DNA of 64,000 nt from Lentzea albida (lineage in GTDB: Bacteria > Actinomycetota > Actinomycetes > Mycobacteriales > Pseudonocardiaceae). Position numbers and translations under genes: made by a program. The stretch is from positions 248,001 through 312,000 of the forward strand of contig NZ_FOFV01000003.1 in NCBI RefSeq assembly GCF_900111005.1, read 5' to 3'. Positions 40,817 through 49,759 of this stretch are shown here, one piece after another (positions within the stretch are counted from its first letter, which is position 1; every line of letters starts with the position of its first letter). Under the pieces are notes generated by a model. That model was not told the DNA's origin and searched no databases. It worked only from the letters and a program-made list of their open reading frames with translations.

Positions 40817-41756
40817 TCAGCCGGACGGCGAGATCCGGGTCGAAGGTCCCGGCCGGTGTGGTCGGGGCGATGCCGCACGGGCCGTCGGACACGCCGGGTG
40901 TCTTGACCCACAACAGCATTTCGGCACCACCGCCCGTCTGGGCGGTGACGCCGAGCCTGGCGCCCGCCGGGTTGCACCAGCCGTCCGGGTCGGAGTTGCG
41001 CCCGTTGGCGTTGCGGCTGGTGTCGATCACGAACGGCCGCGCGGTGCCCAGGAAGCCGTTGATCGAGTTCGCGTAGGTCGCCGACTGGCTGGTCGTATAG
41101 TAGTTGGACACGTTGACGGAGAACCCGCGTATGTTCGCCACGCCGGCCTCGTTCAGCCGGTACGCCATCGTCGACGGGGTGCCCCAGCCGGCGTTGCCCG
41201 CGTCGAGGTAGGCGTAGGTGTTGGGCGCCTTGGCTTTCAGCTGCTCGGTGGCGTACCGGAGCAACCCGGCCATCTCGTCGCGCTTCGCCTGGTCGAGGCA
41301 GCCGTACGCGGCGAGCGCGTCCGGTTCGACGACCACGACCGCGGGTTTGGTCCCGATCCCGGCCGCGAAGCCCGAGATCCAGGTCCGGTAGGCGGCCGCG
41401 CTGCCCGCGCCGCCTCCCGAGTGGCCACCGCAGGCGTCCCGGTTGGGGATGTTGTACGCGACGAGCACGGGCAACCTGTCCTGCCCGTCGGCCGCGCCCG
41501 CGTAATTGGCCACGGTCGAGCCGATGTTCGCGTCGTTGCCGAACCAGCGCGCGATCGGCTTGGAGCCGATGGAGGACTGGATCCGCGCGGACCTGGAGTC
41601 GCCCGGGTTGTTCCGCGCCCAGGTGGCGGGCGCGGAGTTCGGGTTGACGTAGAAGCCGCTCGTCAGGCTGATCGGACTGGCTGCCGCGGCAGGGGAAGTG
41701 GGTGCCAGCAGCGCGACCGCGCAGGCGACGGTCGTGGAACGGACGATCCACCGCAC
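40803..41756 (-). CDS. secreted GH6 cellulase (catalytic domain only)
   Basis: GTG 41756 is chosen for AAGGAG 7 bases upstream and a following signal peptide (MRWIVRSTTVACAVALLAP, cut after PAAAA). The 317 residues match family 6: VVVVEPDALAAYGC (catalytic-acid region), YLDAGNAGWGTP, RPFVIDTSRNANG, GWCNPAGARLG and LLWVKTPGVSDGPCG. It hydrolyses beta-1,4-glucan with inversion outside the cell. It has no carbohydrate-binding module, unlike many actinomycete GH6 enzymes. The GH9 gene lies 44 bases upstream on the same strand, so the two are probably cotranscribed. Confidence 0.93.
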   Translation of the reverse strand: MRWIVRSTTVACAVALLAPTSPAAAASPISLTSGFYVNPNSAPATWARNNPGDSRSARIQSSIGSKPIARWFGNDANIGSTVANYAGAADGQDRLPVLVAYNIPNRDACGGHSGGGAGSAAAYRTWISGFAAGIGTKPAVVVVEPDALAAYGCLDQAKRDEMAGLLRYATEQLKAKAPNTYAYLDAGNAGWGTPSTMAYRLNEAGVANIRGFSVNVSNYYTTSQSATYANSINGFLGTARPFVIDTSRNANGRNSDPDGWCNPAGARLGVTAQTGGGAEMLLWVKTPGVSDGPCGIAPTTPAGTFDPDLAVRLITGT

Positions 41757-41800
41757 TGTGGATCTCCTTTCGGACGGGGACTTTCCTACGGGAGAGCGCG

Positions 41801-44020
41801 TCAGCGCGTGTCGGCGAACGCCGCGACCCAGGCGAGCGCGGAGTTCCAGTTGATGGCGACCTCGTTGGTGGACCAGGAACCCAGCTCGTCGATGTAGCAC
41901 TTCGCGGGGGCACAGCCCGGCAGGTTCTGCTGGGCCACCGGGTCCTGCAGGCCCGAGTTCGGGCCGCCGGCGAGCGCACCGGCGGGTGGGGTGGGGAGCT
42001 TGGCGTCGACCTGGTTCGCCCAGTGCCGGTGGTGCTGGTTCCTGCTGGCCTTCTCGCCGTAGCCGCTGATGAACGACTGGTTGAGGCCGTTGCGGCCGAG
42101 CAGGTAGTCCATCGACTCCAGCACCGCGTCGCTGTACTTGCGGTTCAGCGTGGTGTCGTAGGCCATCGCCATGATCATCGACGCGGTGAGCGTGGCGCTC
42201 GTCGAACCCCAGGCGTACTGGCCGTCGGCGGGCTTGGACGGGTTCGGGTAGCCCTGCGACCTCAGGTCGTCCAGGTGGCCGTCGGCGACACCGATGACGC
42301 GGGACCGGGCGGCGAGCACGCGGTCGAGCGGGAACTTCAGCGGCAGGCGCAGGATCGTGAGGTCGGCCAGCCCGCCGGTGTCCTTCCAGGAGAACCCGGC
42401 CGAAGTCAGCTTCGTGGTGATCCTGCTCAGGTACTCGCGCTTGCCGGTCGTCGCGTAGAGCTCGGCCGCGGCCCACGAGAACTCGTCGGTGACGTTGGTG
42501 TCGTCGTAGGCGCCACCGCCCACGCTGTCCTCGTCCGGCGCGTACTTCGCCGGGGTGGCGAGGGCTGCTTTCCACGCCGTCTCGGCCGCGGCCAGGCACC
42601 TGTCGGAGAACGCGCGGTCCCAGATCTTGTAGACGCGGGCGCACTGGGCGCCGGCGGCGGCGAGGTTCAGCGTGGCGGCGGTCGACGGGGCGTGCAGGTA
42701 GCGCGGCTGCGGGTCGTTGGCCGGCAGCATCGGGTGCGCGGTCCAGGCCAGGTCGTGGATCTTGTGGTGGGCCATGCCCGCGAACGGCTTTCCGGCCGGG
42801 ACCTGCATCTTGAGCAGGAACTCGACCTCCCAGCGCGCCTCGTCGAGCACGTCCGGGCGCTGGTTGCCCTGCTCCGGGATCGAGAGGAGTCCGTCGCGGA
42901 TGCCCTCGATGTCGAACGTGTAGAGCGAACGCTCGTAGGTGTCCATCAGCTGCCACGCGGCCAACGCGCCGTTCACCACGTACTTGCCGTGGTCGCCCGC
43001 GTCGTACCAGCCGCCGCTCACGTCGAGCGAGTAGTCGCACTCCCCCGGCAGGCACGGCACCGAGACGTCGCCCTTGTTGGGCGCGACGCCCGCATGGCCC
43101 GCAGCGCGCGCGTAGGCGTCACCGACGTACTTCGCCTCGATCGGGATGCCGCTGCGGTTGTGGTAGAAGTACGCCAGCGAGTCCCGTCGCAGCTGGTCGT
43201 AGGGCTTGTCGGTGATGTCGAACGGGTAGCTGCCCTGGCCGCCGACGGTCAGGCTGTAACCGCTTCCAGCCTGGCGGTAGGACGAGAAGTCGGCGATGTG
43301 CACATCGTCGCGCGTCATCGCGTCGCGTCCCTTGACCTGCGTCTTCCCGCTCTTGACGACCATTCCGGCGGCGTCCTTCAGCTGCCAGTCGAGCGGAGTC
43401 GTGGAGCTGCTGACGATCGAGGCGCGCTTGGTGCCGTGCGTCGGGTACGCGTACTGGTTCGTGCGGACCGGTGAGCCGTAGTCCCAGCCGCCGCCGGGCG
43501 GGATGATGCCGCCGGTCAGCGACACGTCGTCGAGGCACAGCGTGTAGGGCTCCGCGGACGCGCCGCCGGCCTGGATCGCGACCTGACCGCCGGTGCGGGT
43601 GGCCACAGTGGACGTACCGGTGAACTCGAACGACCTGGGAGCACTGGTGAGCGCGGCCGGCCTGTTCAGCACGGTGGTGTTCGGCGCGACGCCGAGAGCG
43701 ACCGCCGCCCGCACCGTGACGTCCCGGGAGGCGGTCGCGGTGAAGCGCAGCGTGTACGGCTGGCCGGCCTCGAGCGGGATGTCGTTCTGGCCGATCATCG
43801 CGGTCCAGGGGTTCGCCGTGCCGCCGGGGATCTGCGCGCACAGCTTGCCGTCCGCCACTGCGGAAGGAGCGATTCCACTGCTCCACCAAGGCGTTTTCAC
43901 GCTGTCGAACTTGCCGTTGAGCACGCGTTCGTAGGGCTCGGCCGCGGTCGCGGGCGTCGCGAGCACGGCGAGCAGCACGAGCGGAAGGCCGGTTGCCACC
44001 AGCCGGTTCTTCACGGACAT
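41801..44020 (-). CDS. secreted GH9 cellulase with N-terminal CBM4/9-type module
   Basis: ATG 44020 starts a signal peptide (MSVKNRLVATGLPLVLLAVLA, cut after ATA). The 739 residues continue with a jelly-roll binding module (about 30-170; ERVLNGKFDSVKTPWWSSG ... CLDDVSL), an Ig-like CelD_N domain (about 185-275; PVRTNQYAYPTHGTKRASIV) and the alpha/alpha6 GH9 barrel. The nucleophile region is GGWYDAGDHGKYVVNG (Asp), the acid is in STNEVAINWNSALAW (Glu), and HHRHW is conserved. It cuts cellulose internally or processively. It leads the GH9-GH6 operon and is divergent from the sugar transporter, sharing a promoter region with LacI-type operators. Confidence 0.94.
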   Translation of the reverse strand: MSVKNRLVATGLPLVLLAVLATPATAAEPYERVLNGKFDSVKTPWWSSGIAPSAVADGKLCAQIPGGTANPWTAMIGQNDIPLEAGQPYTLRFTATASRDVTVRAAVALGVAPNTTVLNRPAALTSAPRSFEFTGTSTVATRTGGQVAIQAGGASAEPYTLCLDDVSLTGGIIPPGGGWDYGSPVRTNQYAYPTHGTKRASIVSSSTTPLDWQLKDAAGMVVKSGKTQVKGRDAMTRDDVHIADFSSYRQAGSGYSLTVGGQGSYPFDITDKPYDQLRRDSLAYFYHNRSGIPIEAKYVGDAYARAAGHAGVAPNKGDVSVPCLPGECDYSLDVSGGWYDAGDHGKYVVNGALAAWQLMDTYERSLYTFDIEGIRDGLLSIPEQGNQRPDVLDEARWEVEFLLKMQVPAGKPFAGMAHHKIHDLAWTAHPMLPANDPQPRYLHAPSTAATLNLAAAGAQCARVYKIWDRAFSDRCLAAAETAWKAALATPAKYAPDEDSVGGGAYDDTNVTDEFSWAAAELYATTGKREYLSRITTKLTSAGFSWKDTGGLADLTILRLPLKFPLDRVLAARSRVIGVADGHLDDLRSQGYPNPSKPADGQYAWGSTSATLTASMIMAMAYDTTLNRKYSDAVLESMDYLLGRNGLNQSFISGYGEKASRNQHHRHWANQVDAKLPTPPAGALAGGPNSGLQDPVAQQNLPGCAPAKCYIDELGSWSTNEVAINWNSALAWVAAFADTR

Positions 44021-44172
44021 ACCGGGGGCCTCTCGAGGTCGACTGTCTCCCGGCGCGACCGCAGCGTCGGAGCGAATGTTCACCCACCCGACCCCAGGTG
44101 TCAACGACCCCGCTTCATCGAAATGTGACCGGGACTACCTCTTCCCATCCCGATGAACTCGTGGTTACAGTC

Positions 44173-44188
44173 CTGTAAGCGCTCACAG
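44173..44188. promoter_or_regulatory. LacI-family operator 1
   Basis: CTGTAAGCGCTCACAG is a near-perfect palindrome. Its inner 14 bases are the exact reverse complement of TGTGAGCGCTTACA at 48721-48734 before the lacI gene. Confidence 0.75.
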
Positions 44189-44283
44189 TTTCTCCCGATC
44201 CGGACGAGCGCACACCGGCACAAGCCGCAGCGTCGCAGCAGGTGAACGGTGTTCCAGGGGCCGCTGAAGCGATCACTTTCGTG

Positions 44284-44297
44284 TGTTAGCGCTTGCG
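44284..44297. promoter_or_regulatory. LacI-family operator 2
   Basis: TGTTAGCGCTTGCG, centred on AGCGCT like the sites at 44173 and 48721, ends 27 bases before the binding-protein start codon. Confidence 0.65.
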
Positions 44298-44324
44298 GAC
44301 CATCCGCCGACTGGAGGTTCTTCG

Positions 44325-45608
44325 ATGGGTGTTCGAACAAGGCGCGCCCTGCTCGCCACAACTCTGCTGGGCTCGCTGGTGGCCGTGTCCGCGTGCGGTG
44401 GCGGTGCCGCCGGCTCGGCGTCCGGGGACGTCACGCTGGTCGTCAAGACGTTCAGCCAGTTCGGCTACGACGAGCTGTACCGGGAGTACGAGGCGAGCCA
44501 CCCCGGCATCAAGATCAAGGAGGAGAACATCGGCAAGCTCGGCGACTACACGCCGAAGCTCCAGCAGTGGCTCGCCACCGGCAAGGGCGCGGGCGACGTC
44601 GTGGCGATCGAGGAGGGCATCCTCTCGCAGTTCATGGCGAAGCCCGACCAGTTCGTGAACCTGCTCGACCACGGCGCCAAGGACCTCTCGGCCGGCTTCC
44701 TGCCGTGGAAGTGGCAGCAGGCGTCCACATCGGACGGCAGCAAGGTGATCGGCCTCGGCACGGACGTCGGCGCGCAGGGCATGTGCTACCGCAAGGACCT
44801 GTTCGAGGCGGCAGGCCTGCCGACCGACCGCGAGGAGGTCGGCGAGCTCTGGCCCACCTGGGAGAAGTACCTGGAGACCGGTAAGAGGTTCAAGGCGAAG
44901 AAGCCCGACGTCGGCTTCTACGACTCGACCGGCAGCGTCTACCTGAACATGCTGATGCAGTCCGGTGACCACACCTACTACGACGCCACGAACAAGCTCG
45001 TCATCGACTCGAACACCGCGGTCAGGGACACGTGGAACAAGTCGGTCGAGATGGTCGAGGCCGGCCTGTCCGCCGGCATCGAGCAGTGGAGTCCACAGTG
45101 GAACGCGGGCTTCAAGAACGGCACTTTCGCCACGATCCCCTGCCCGTCCTGGATGCTCGGCACGATCGAGAAGCAGGCCGGACCGGAGAACAAGGGCAGG
45201 TGGGACGTCACCCGCGTGCCCGGCAACGGCGCCGTGCGCGGCGGTTCGTTCCTCGCGGTGCCGACGCAGAGCACGCACCAGAAGGAAGCGGCCGAGCTTG
45301 TCAAGTTCCTGACCAGCGCGAAGGGCCAGACCGCCGCGTTCAAGGCGAAGAACAACTTCCCGTCGTCCCCGCAGGCCATCGACGACCCGGTCGTGCAGGA
45401 CTTCAAGAACCCGTACTTCAACGACGCGCCCGTCGGGAAGATCTTCGGGGAGAGCGTCAAGGCCCTGAAGCCCGTCTACCTCGGCCCGGACAACAACGCC
45501 ATCGGCGACCGCGTCGGCAACGCGCTGCTCGCCGTGGAGCAGGGCAAGCTCCAGCCCGACGAGGCCTGGGCCAAGGCCGTCGACGACGCGAAGCGCCTCG
45601 CCAAGTGA
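44325..45608 (+). CDS. sugar ABC transporter substrate-binding lipoprotein
   Basis: ATG 44325 has GGAGG upstream and starts a lipoprotein signal with lipobox VSAC (Cys about 25). The 427 residues form a family 1 solute-binding protein (FSQFGYDELYREYEASHPGI; TDVGAQGMCYRKDLFEAAGL). It should deliver an oligosaccharide, most simply cellobiose or cello-oligosaccharides given the GH6, GH9 and GH1 neighbours, making it functionally CebE-like. The stop overlaps the permease start (TGATG). The ligand is inferred from context only. Confidence 0.92.
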   Translation: MGVRTRRALLATTLLGSLVAVSACGGGAAGSASGDVTLVVKTFSQFGYDELYREYEASHPGIKIKEENIGKLGDYTPKLQQWLATGKGAGDVVAIEEGILSQFMAKPDQFVNLLDHGAKDLSAGFLPWKWQQASTSDGSKVIGLGTDVGAQGMCYRKDLFEAAGLPTDREEVGELWPTWEKYLETGKRFKAKKPDVGFYDSTGSVYLNMLMQSGDHTYYDATNKLVIDSNTAVRDTWNKSVEMVEAGLSAGIEQWSPQWNAGFKNGTFATIPCPSWMLGTIEKQAGPENKGRWDVTRVPGNGAVRGGSFLAVPTQSTHQKEAAELVKFLTSAKGQTAAFKAKNNFPSSPQAIDDPVVQDFKNPYFNDAPVGKIFGESVKALKPVYLGPDNNAIGDRVGNALLAVEQGKLQPDEAWAKAVDDAKRLAK

Positions 45609-46585
45609 TGGAGGCGGATCTGAGGCCGAGGCCGGTCGCGAGCACCGCGGCCGCCGGGAGCACACCACCACCCCGGCGGCCGCGGTCCGGGTGGCGCGAC
45701 CGGATCTCGCGCGTCGAGGTCAGGTGGTCCCCGTACCTGTTCATCGTGCCGTTCTTCGTGATCTTCGCGGTGTTCGGCCTGTTCCCGCTGGTGTACACGG
45801 CCTACGTGTCGCTGCACGACTGGACCATCACCGGCGCGGGCGAGTTCGTCGGCCTCGACAACTACGTCACGCTGTTCGGCGACCCGGACTTCTGGAACTC
45901 GGTCTACAACACCCTGGGCATGCTCGTGCTCGCCACCGTGCCGCAGCTGCTGATGGCACTGGTGCTCGCGAGCCTGCTCAACCAGAGGCTGCGCGGGGTC
46001 ACGTTCCTGCGTATGGGCGTGCTGCTGCCGATCGTCACCTCCGTCGCCGCCGTCGGCATCGTGTTCAGCCAGGTCTTCGACCGCGACGCCGGCATGGTGA
46101 ACGGCCTGCTGGGCCTGGTGAACGTCGACGCGGTCGACTGGCGAGCCGACAAGTGGTCGTCGTGGAGCGCGATCGCCACGATGGTCAACTGGCGGTGGAC
46201 CGGTTACAACGCCTTGATCTACCTCGCGGCGATGCAGGCGATCCCCCGCGACCTCTACGAGGCGGCCACCGTGGACGGTGCGGGCAAGGTCCGGCAGTTC
46301 TGGAGCATCACCGTCCCGAACATCCGGCCCGCCATCGTCTTCACCGTCATCATGTCCACCATCGCGGGCATGCAGCTCTTCACCGAGCCGCTGATCTTCG
46401 GCCAGGGAAGCTTCGCGATCTCCGGCGGCAGCCTGCGCCAGTTCCAGACGGTGTCGATGTACATGTTCGAGAAGGCGTTCCGGGACTTCGACTACGGCTA
46501 CGGCTCGGCCGTCGCGTGGATGATCTTCCTGCTGATCACGGTGCTCGGCGTCGTCAACTTCCTGATCACGCGGAGGTCCCGCTGA
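45608..46585 (+). CDS. sugar ABC transporter permease, MalF/CebF-like
   Basis: ATG 45608 overlaps the upstream stop. A Pro/Arg-rich cytoplasmic N-terminus of about 40 residues precedes six membrane helices. The EAA loop that docks the ATPase is visible (YEAATVDGAGKVRQFWSITVPNIRP, quoted in part as EAATVDGAG). The 325-residue length is usual. It forms the channel with the next gene product. No ATPase gene is present in the operon; in streptomycetes a shared MsiK ATPase serves such transporters. Confidence 0.93.
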   Translation: MEADLRPRPVASTAAAGSTPPPRRPRSGWRDRISRVEVRWSPYLFIVPFFVIFAVFGLFPLVYTAYVSLHDWTITGAGEFVGLDNYVTLFGDPDFWNSVYNTLGMLVLATVPQLLMALVLASLLNQRLRGVTFLRMGVLLPIVTSVAAVGIVFSQVFDRDAGMVNGLLGLVNVDAVDWRADKWSSWSAIATMVNWRWTGYNALIYLAAMQAIPRDLYEAATVDGAGKVRQFWSITVPNIRPAIVFTVIMSTIAGMQLFTEPLIFGQGSFAISGGSLRQFQTVSMYMFEKAFRDFDYGYGSAVAWMIFLLITVLGVVNFLITRRSR

Positions 46586-47406
46586 TGCGCAAGACCCAGC
46601 CTCTGCTGCACGCCACGCTCCTCGTGGGCATCGCGCTGTCGGCGTTCCCGCTCTACTGGCTCTTCGTCGTCGCCACCCGGTCCAACGACGTCGTCGGCGA
46701 CTGGCCGCCACCGCTCGCGCCCGGCCCGAACCTCTGGGACAACGTCGGCAGGCTGTTCGCCGCCGAGGACGCGAACTTCCTGCTGGGCATGTGGAACTCG
46801 CTGCTGACCTCGGCGGTCGTCACCGTGTCCGTCGTGTTCTTCTCGTCGCTGGCCGGGTTCGCGTTCGCCAAGCTGAAGTTCCGCGGCCGCAACGGACTGC
46901 TGCTCGTCATCCTCGCCACCATGATGATCCCCGTGCAGATGGGCATCATCCCGCTGTACATGATCATGGTCGAGCTGGGCTGGCAGAACCGGATGGAAGC
47001 GATCATCGTGCCGGCGCTGGTGTCCGCGTTCGGCGTGTTCCTCATGCGCCAGTACGCCGAGCAGGCCGTGCCGGACGAGCTGATCGAGGCCGCGCGCATC
47101 GACGGCTGCAGCACGTTCCGGATCTTCTGGTCGATCGTGCTGCCCGCGTTGCGCCCCGGTGCCGCAGTGCTCGCGCTGACCACGTTCATGGGCACCTGGA
47201 ACGAGTTCCTCTGGCCGTTGGCGGTGCTCGAAGCCGACAACCCGACCGTGCAGTTCTCGCTGTCCCAGCTCTCCACCACCTACTACACCGACTACACGCT
47301 CATGTTCACCGGAGCGCTGGTCGCCACCGTTCCGCTGCTGCTCGTGTTCCTCGCGTTCGGTCGCCAGATCATCGGCGGCATCATGGAAGGGGCGGTCAAG
47401 GCATGA
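46585..47406 (+). CDS. sugar ABC transporter permease, MalG/CebG-like
   Basis: ATG 46585 overlaps the MalF-like stop (TGATG). The 273 residues have six membrane helices and the EAA motif IEAARIDGCSTFRIFWSIV followed by LPALRP, as in MalG. The start of the first helix (LLHATLLVGIALSAFPLYWL) fits the family. It pairs with the preceding permease. The stop overlaps the GH1 gene by four bases, so uptake and cleavage are made together. Confidence 0.93.
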   Translation: MRKTQPLLHATLLVGIALSAFPLYWLFVVATRSNDVVGDWPPPLAPGPNLWDNVGRLFAAEDANFLLGMWNSLLTSAVVTVSVVFFSSLAGFAFAKLKFRGRNGLLLVILATMMIPVQMGIIPLYMIMVELGWQNRMEAIIVPALVSAFGVFLMRQYAEQAVPDELIEAARIDGCSTFRIFWSIVLPALRPGAAVLALTTFMGTWNEFLWPLAVLEADNPTVQFSLSQLSTTYYTDYTLMFTGALVATVPLLLVFLAFGRQIIGGIMEGAVKA

Positions 47407-48725
47407 CGACGTTCGAACCGGATTTCCTCTGGGGCGCGGCCACTTCCAGCTACCAGATCGAGGGCGCCGCGACCGAGGACGGCCGCGGACCGTCCATCTG
47501 GGACACCTTCTGCGCGACGCCGGGCAAGGTCGACAACGGCGACACCGGCGCCATCGCCGTCGACCACTACCACCGCTACCCCGAGGACGTCGCGATCATG
47601 CGGTCGCTCGGGCTCGGCGCGTACCGGTTCTCGATCGCCTGGCCACGGGTGCAGCCGCTCGGCTCCGGCGCCGTCAACCGGCGCGGCCTCGACTTCTACT
47701 CCCGGCTCGTGGACACGCTGCTGGACAACGGGATCCAGCCGTGGCCGACGCTCTACCACTGGGACCTCCCGCAACCGCTGGAGGACGCCGGCGGGTGGCC
47801 GGAACGCGACACCGCGCTGCGGTTCGCCGAGTACGCGCAGATCACGCACGAGGCGCTGTCCGATCGAGTGACGCACTGGACAACGCTGAACGAACCGTGG
47901 TGCTCCGCGTTCCTCGGGTACGCCACCGGACGGCACGCGCCCGGCCGCCAGGACCCGGCCGCGTCGATCCGCGCGACCCACCACTTGTTGCTCGCCCACG
48001 GACTCGCGGCACGGGCTGTGCCGGGCTCACGGGTCGGCGTCACGCTGAACCTGTCCCCCGTCACGCCGGGCTCGTCGTCCGCGGAGGACCTCGACGCGGC
48101 CCGCCGCATCGACGGCCTGCAGAACCGGCTCTTCCTGGACCCGGTGCTGTTGGCCGAGTACCCGGACGACGTGGTGCGCGACCTGAAACACGTGACGGAC
48201 TTCGGTTTCGTGCAGGAGGACGACCTCAAGACCATCGCCGCGCCGATCGACTTCCTCGGCGTGAACTACTACTCCCCCATGCTCGTCGGCCACGGCACGG
48301 AACCTCGCCCGTCGGCTTACGTCGGCTCGGAGCACGTCGTGCACCTCGACGGCGGCCGGGCGCGCACGTCCATCGGCTGGGAGATCGACGCCCGCGGCCT
48401 GCTCGACCTGCTGGTGCGACTGGAACGCGACCACCCCGCGATCCCGTTGTACGTCACCGAGAACGGTGCCGCGTTCGACGACGAGGTGCACGACGCCGGC
48501 CGGGTCGCGTACCTGGACGGGCACGTGCGGGCGTGCGCGGAGGCCGTCTCGCGCGGAGTTCCGTTGAAGGGCTACTTCGCCTGGTCGTTGCTGGACAACT
48601 TCGAGTGGTCCTTCGGCTACGCCCAGCGGTTCGGGCTCGTGCACGTCGACCACTCCACCCAGCGGCGCACGCTCAAGGACAGCGCCCGCTGGTACGCCGA
48701 CGTGATCCGGCGGGGCGGCCTGTGA
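47403..48725 (+). CDS. GH1 beta-glucosidase
   Basis: ATG 47403 overlaps the permease stop. The 440 residues begin with the GH1 signature FLWGAATSSYQIEGAATEDG. The acid/base Glu is in THWTTLNEPWCSAFLGY and the nucleophile Glu in LYVTENGAAFDDE. Retaining cleavage of cellobiose and short beta-glucosides in the cytoplasm is expected, matching BglC of the cebEFG-bglC clusters. No signal peptide is present. The stop codon lies inside a LacI operator that precedes the lacI gene. Confidence 0.95.
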   Translation: MTTFEPDFLWGAATSSYQIEGAATEDGRGPSIWDTFCATPGKVDNGDTGAIAVDHYHRYPEDVAIMRSLGLGAYRFSIAWPRVQPLGSGAVNRRGLDFYSRLVDTLLDNGIQPWPTLYHWDLPQPLEDAGGWPERDTALRFAEYAQITHEALSDRVTHWTTLNEPWCSAFLGYATGRHAPGRQDPAASIRATHHLLLAHGLAARAVPGSRVGVTLNLSPVTPGSSSAEDLDAARRIDGLQNRLFLDPVLLAEYPDDVVRDLKHVTDFGFVQEDDLKTIAAPIDFLGVNYYSPMLVGHGTEPRPSAYVGSEHVVHLDGGRARTSIGWEIDARGLLDLLVRLERDHPAIPLYVTENGAAFDDEVHDAGRVAYLDGHVRACAEAVSRGVPLKGYFAWSLLDNFEWSFGYAQRFGLVHVDHSTQRRTLKDSARWYADVIRRGGL

Positions 48726-48734
48726 GCGCTTACA
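48721..48734. promoter_or_regulatory. LacI-family operator 3 (before lacI-type gene)
   Basis: TGTGAGCGCTTACA overlaps the GH1 stop codon and ends 20 bases before the regulator start, consistent with autoregulation. Confidence 0.75.
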
Positions 48735-48753
48735 ACGTTGATAGGCTGCGTTC

Positions 48754-49755
48754 ATGACCACGCGACCGCCCACCCTGGAGGAGGTGGCGCAGCGTGCCGG
48801 TGTCTCGACGGGCACGGTGTCGCGCGTCATCAACAACGCCCGCCACGTCAGCGACAAGTCGCGCCGCGCGGTGGAGAAGGCCATCTCGGAGCTCGGGTAC
48901 GTGCCGAACACCGCGGCCCGCTCCCTCGCGACCCAGCGGCGCGGCGCGGTCGTGCTCGCGATCTCGAGCGACGACCCGGCGTTGTTCGCGAACCTCTTCT
49001 TCGCCGAGGTGATCACCGGCGTCAACGCGGTGCTCGAGGAGACGGACCTGCAGCTGATGCTGGTCCTCGCCGCCTCCGAACGGGGCCGCGCCCGGTTCGC
49101 GAAGATCCTCCAGTCGCGCAGCGCCGACGGCGTGATGCTGCTGGCGCTCAAGGAGAACGACCCGCTGTCCAAGATGGCCGAGGAGAGCGGCCTCCCGACC
49201 GTCCACGGCGGCCGCTCCCTCGACCGCACGCCCCAGTGGTACGTGGACGCGGACAACCGGGGCGGTGCCCGCGCGGCCGTGGAGCACCTGATCGCCGCGG
49301 GCCGCCACAACATCGCCACGATCACCGGCGAACTGGACACCCACGCGGGTCACGGCCGGTTCATGGGCTACCGCGAGGCGATGGTGCTCGCGGGCCTGAG
49401 CGACCAGCGGGTGGCGCACGGCGACTTCAGCGAGGCCAGCGGCGCGGCCGGGATGAAGCTCCTGCTGGACGACCACCCGGACCTGGACGCGGTGTTCGTG
49501 GCGTCCGACGCGATGGCCATCGGTGCGCTGGACGTGTTGCGGGAGAACGGGAAGCGCGTCCCGGAGGACGTGGCGGTCGTCGGGTTCAACGACGTCGTCA
49601 CCGCGCGGAACACGCAACCCGCGCTGACCACGGTCCGCCAGCCGATCGAGGCGATGGGCCGCGAGATGACGCGGATGCTCGTCCGGCTGCTGAACGGGGA
49701 GCAGCCGACGTCGCTGATCCTGCCGACGGACCTGGTGCTGCGCGCCTCGACCTGA
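48754..49755 (+). CDS. LacI-family regulator, CebR/CelR-like
   Basis: The 333-residue protein begins with the LacI helix-turn-helix (PTLEEVAQRAGVSTGTVSRV and VINNARHVSDKSRRAVEKAI) and hinge helix (YVPNTAARSLATQRRGAV), followed by the periplasmic-binding-like effector domain (ADGVMLLALKEND; VVGFNDVVTARNTQPALTTV). It should repress the sugar-uptake and cellulase operons until cellobiose or a similar sugar binds. Its own promoter and the divergent 44021-44324 region carry matching palindromes. The stop is 4 bases from the convergent DUF6069 gene. Confidence 0.92.
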   Translation: MTTRPPTLEEVAQRAGVSTGTVSRVINNARHVSDKSRRAVEKAISELGYVPNTAARSLATQRRGAVVLAISSDDPALFANLFFAEVITGVNAVLEETDLQLMLVLAASERGRARFAKILQSRSADGVMLLALKENDPLSKMAEESGLPTVHGGRSLDRTPQWYVDADNRGGARAAVEHLIAAGRHNIATITGELDTHAGHGRFMGYREAMVLAGLSDQRVAHGDFSEASGAAGMKLLLDDHPDLDAVFVASDAMAIGALDVLRENGKRVPEDVAVVGFNDVVTARNTQPALTTVRQPIEAMGREMTRMLVRLLNGEQPTSLILPTDLVLRAST

Positions 49756-49759
49756 GGCG

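Larger units (their letters stand above)
44021..44324. other. divergent promoter region of cellulase and sugar transporter operons
   Basis: A 304-base gap between the GH9 and binding-protein starts. It carries two LacI-type palindromes (44173-44188 and 44284-44297) and a good ribosome site (GGAGG, 44313) for the binding protein. No coding sequence is apparent. Confidence 0.65.
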
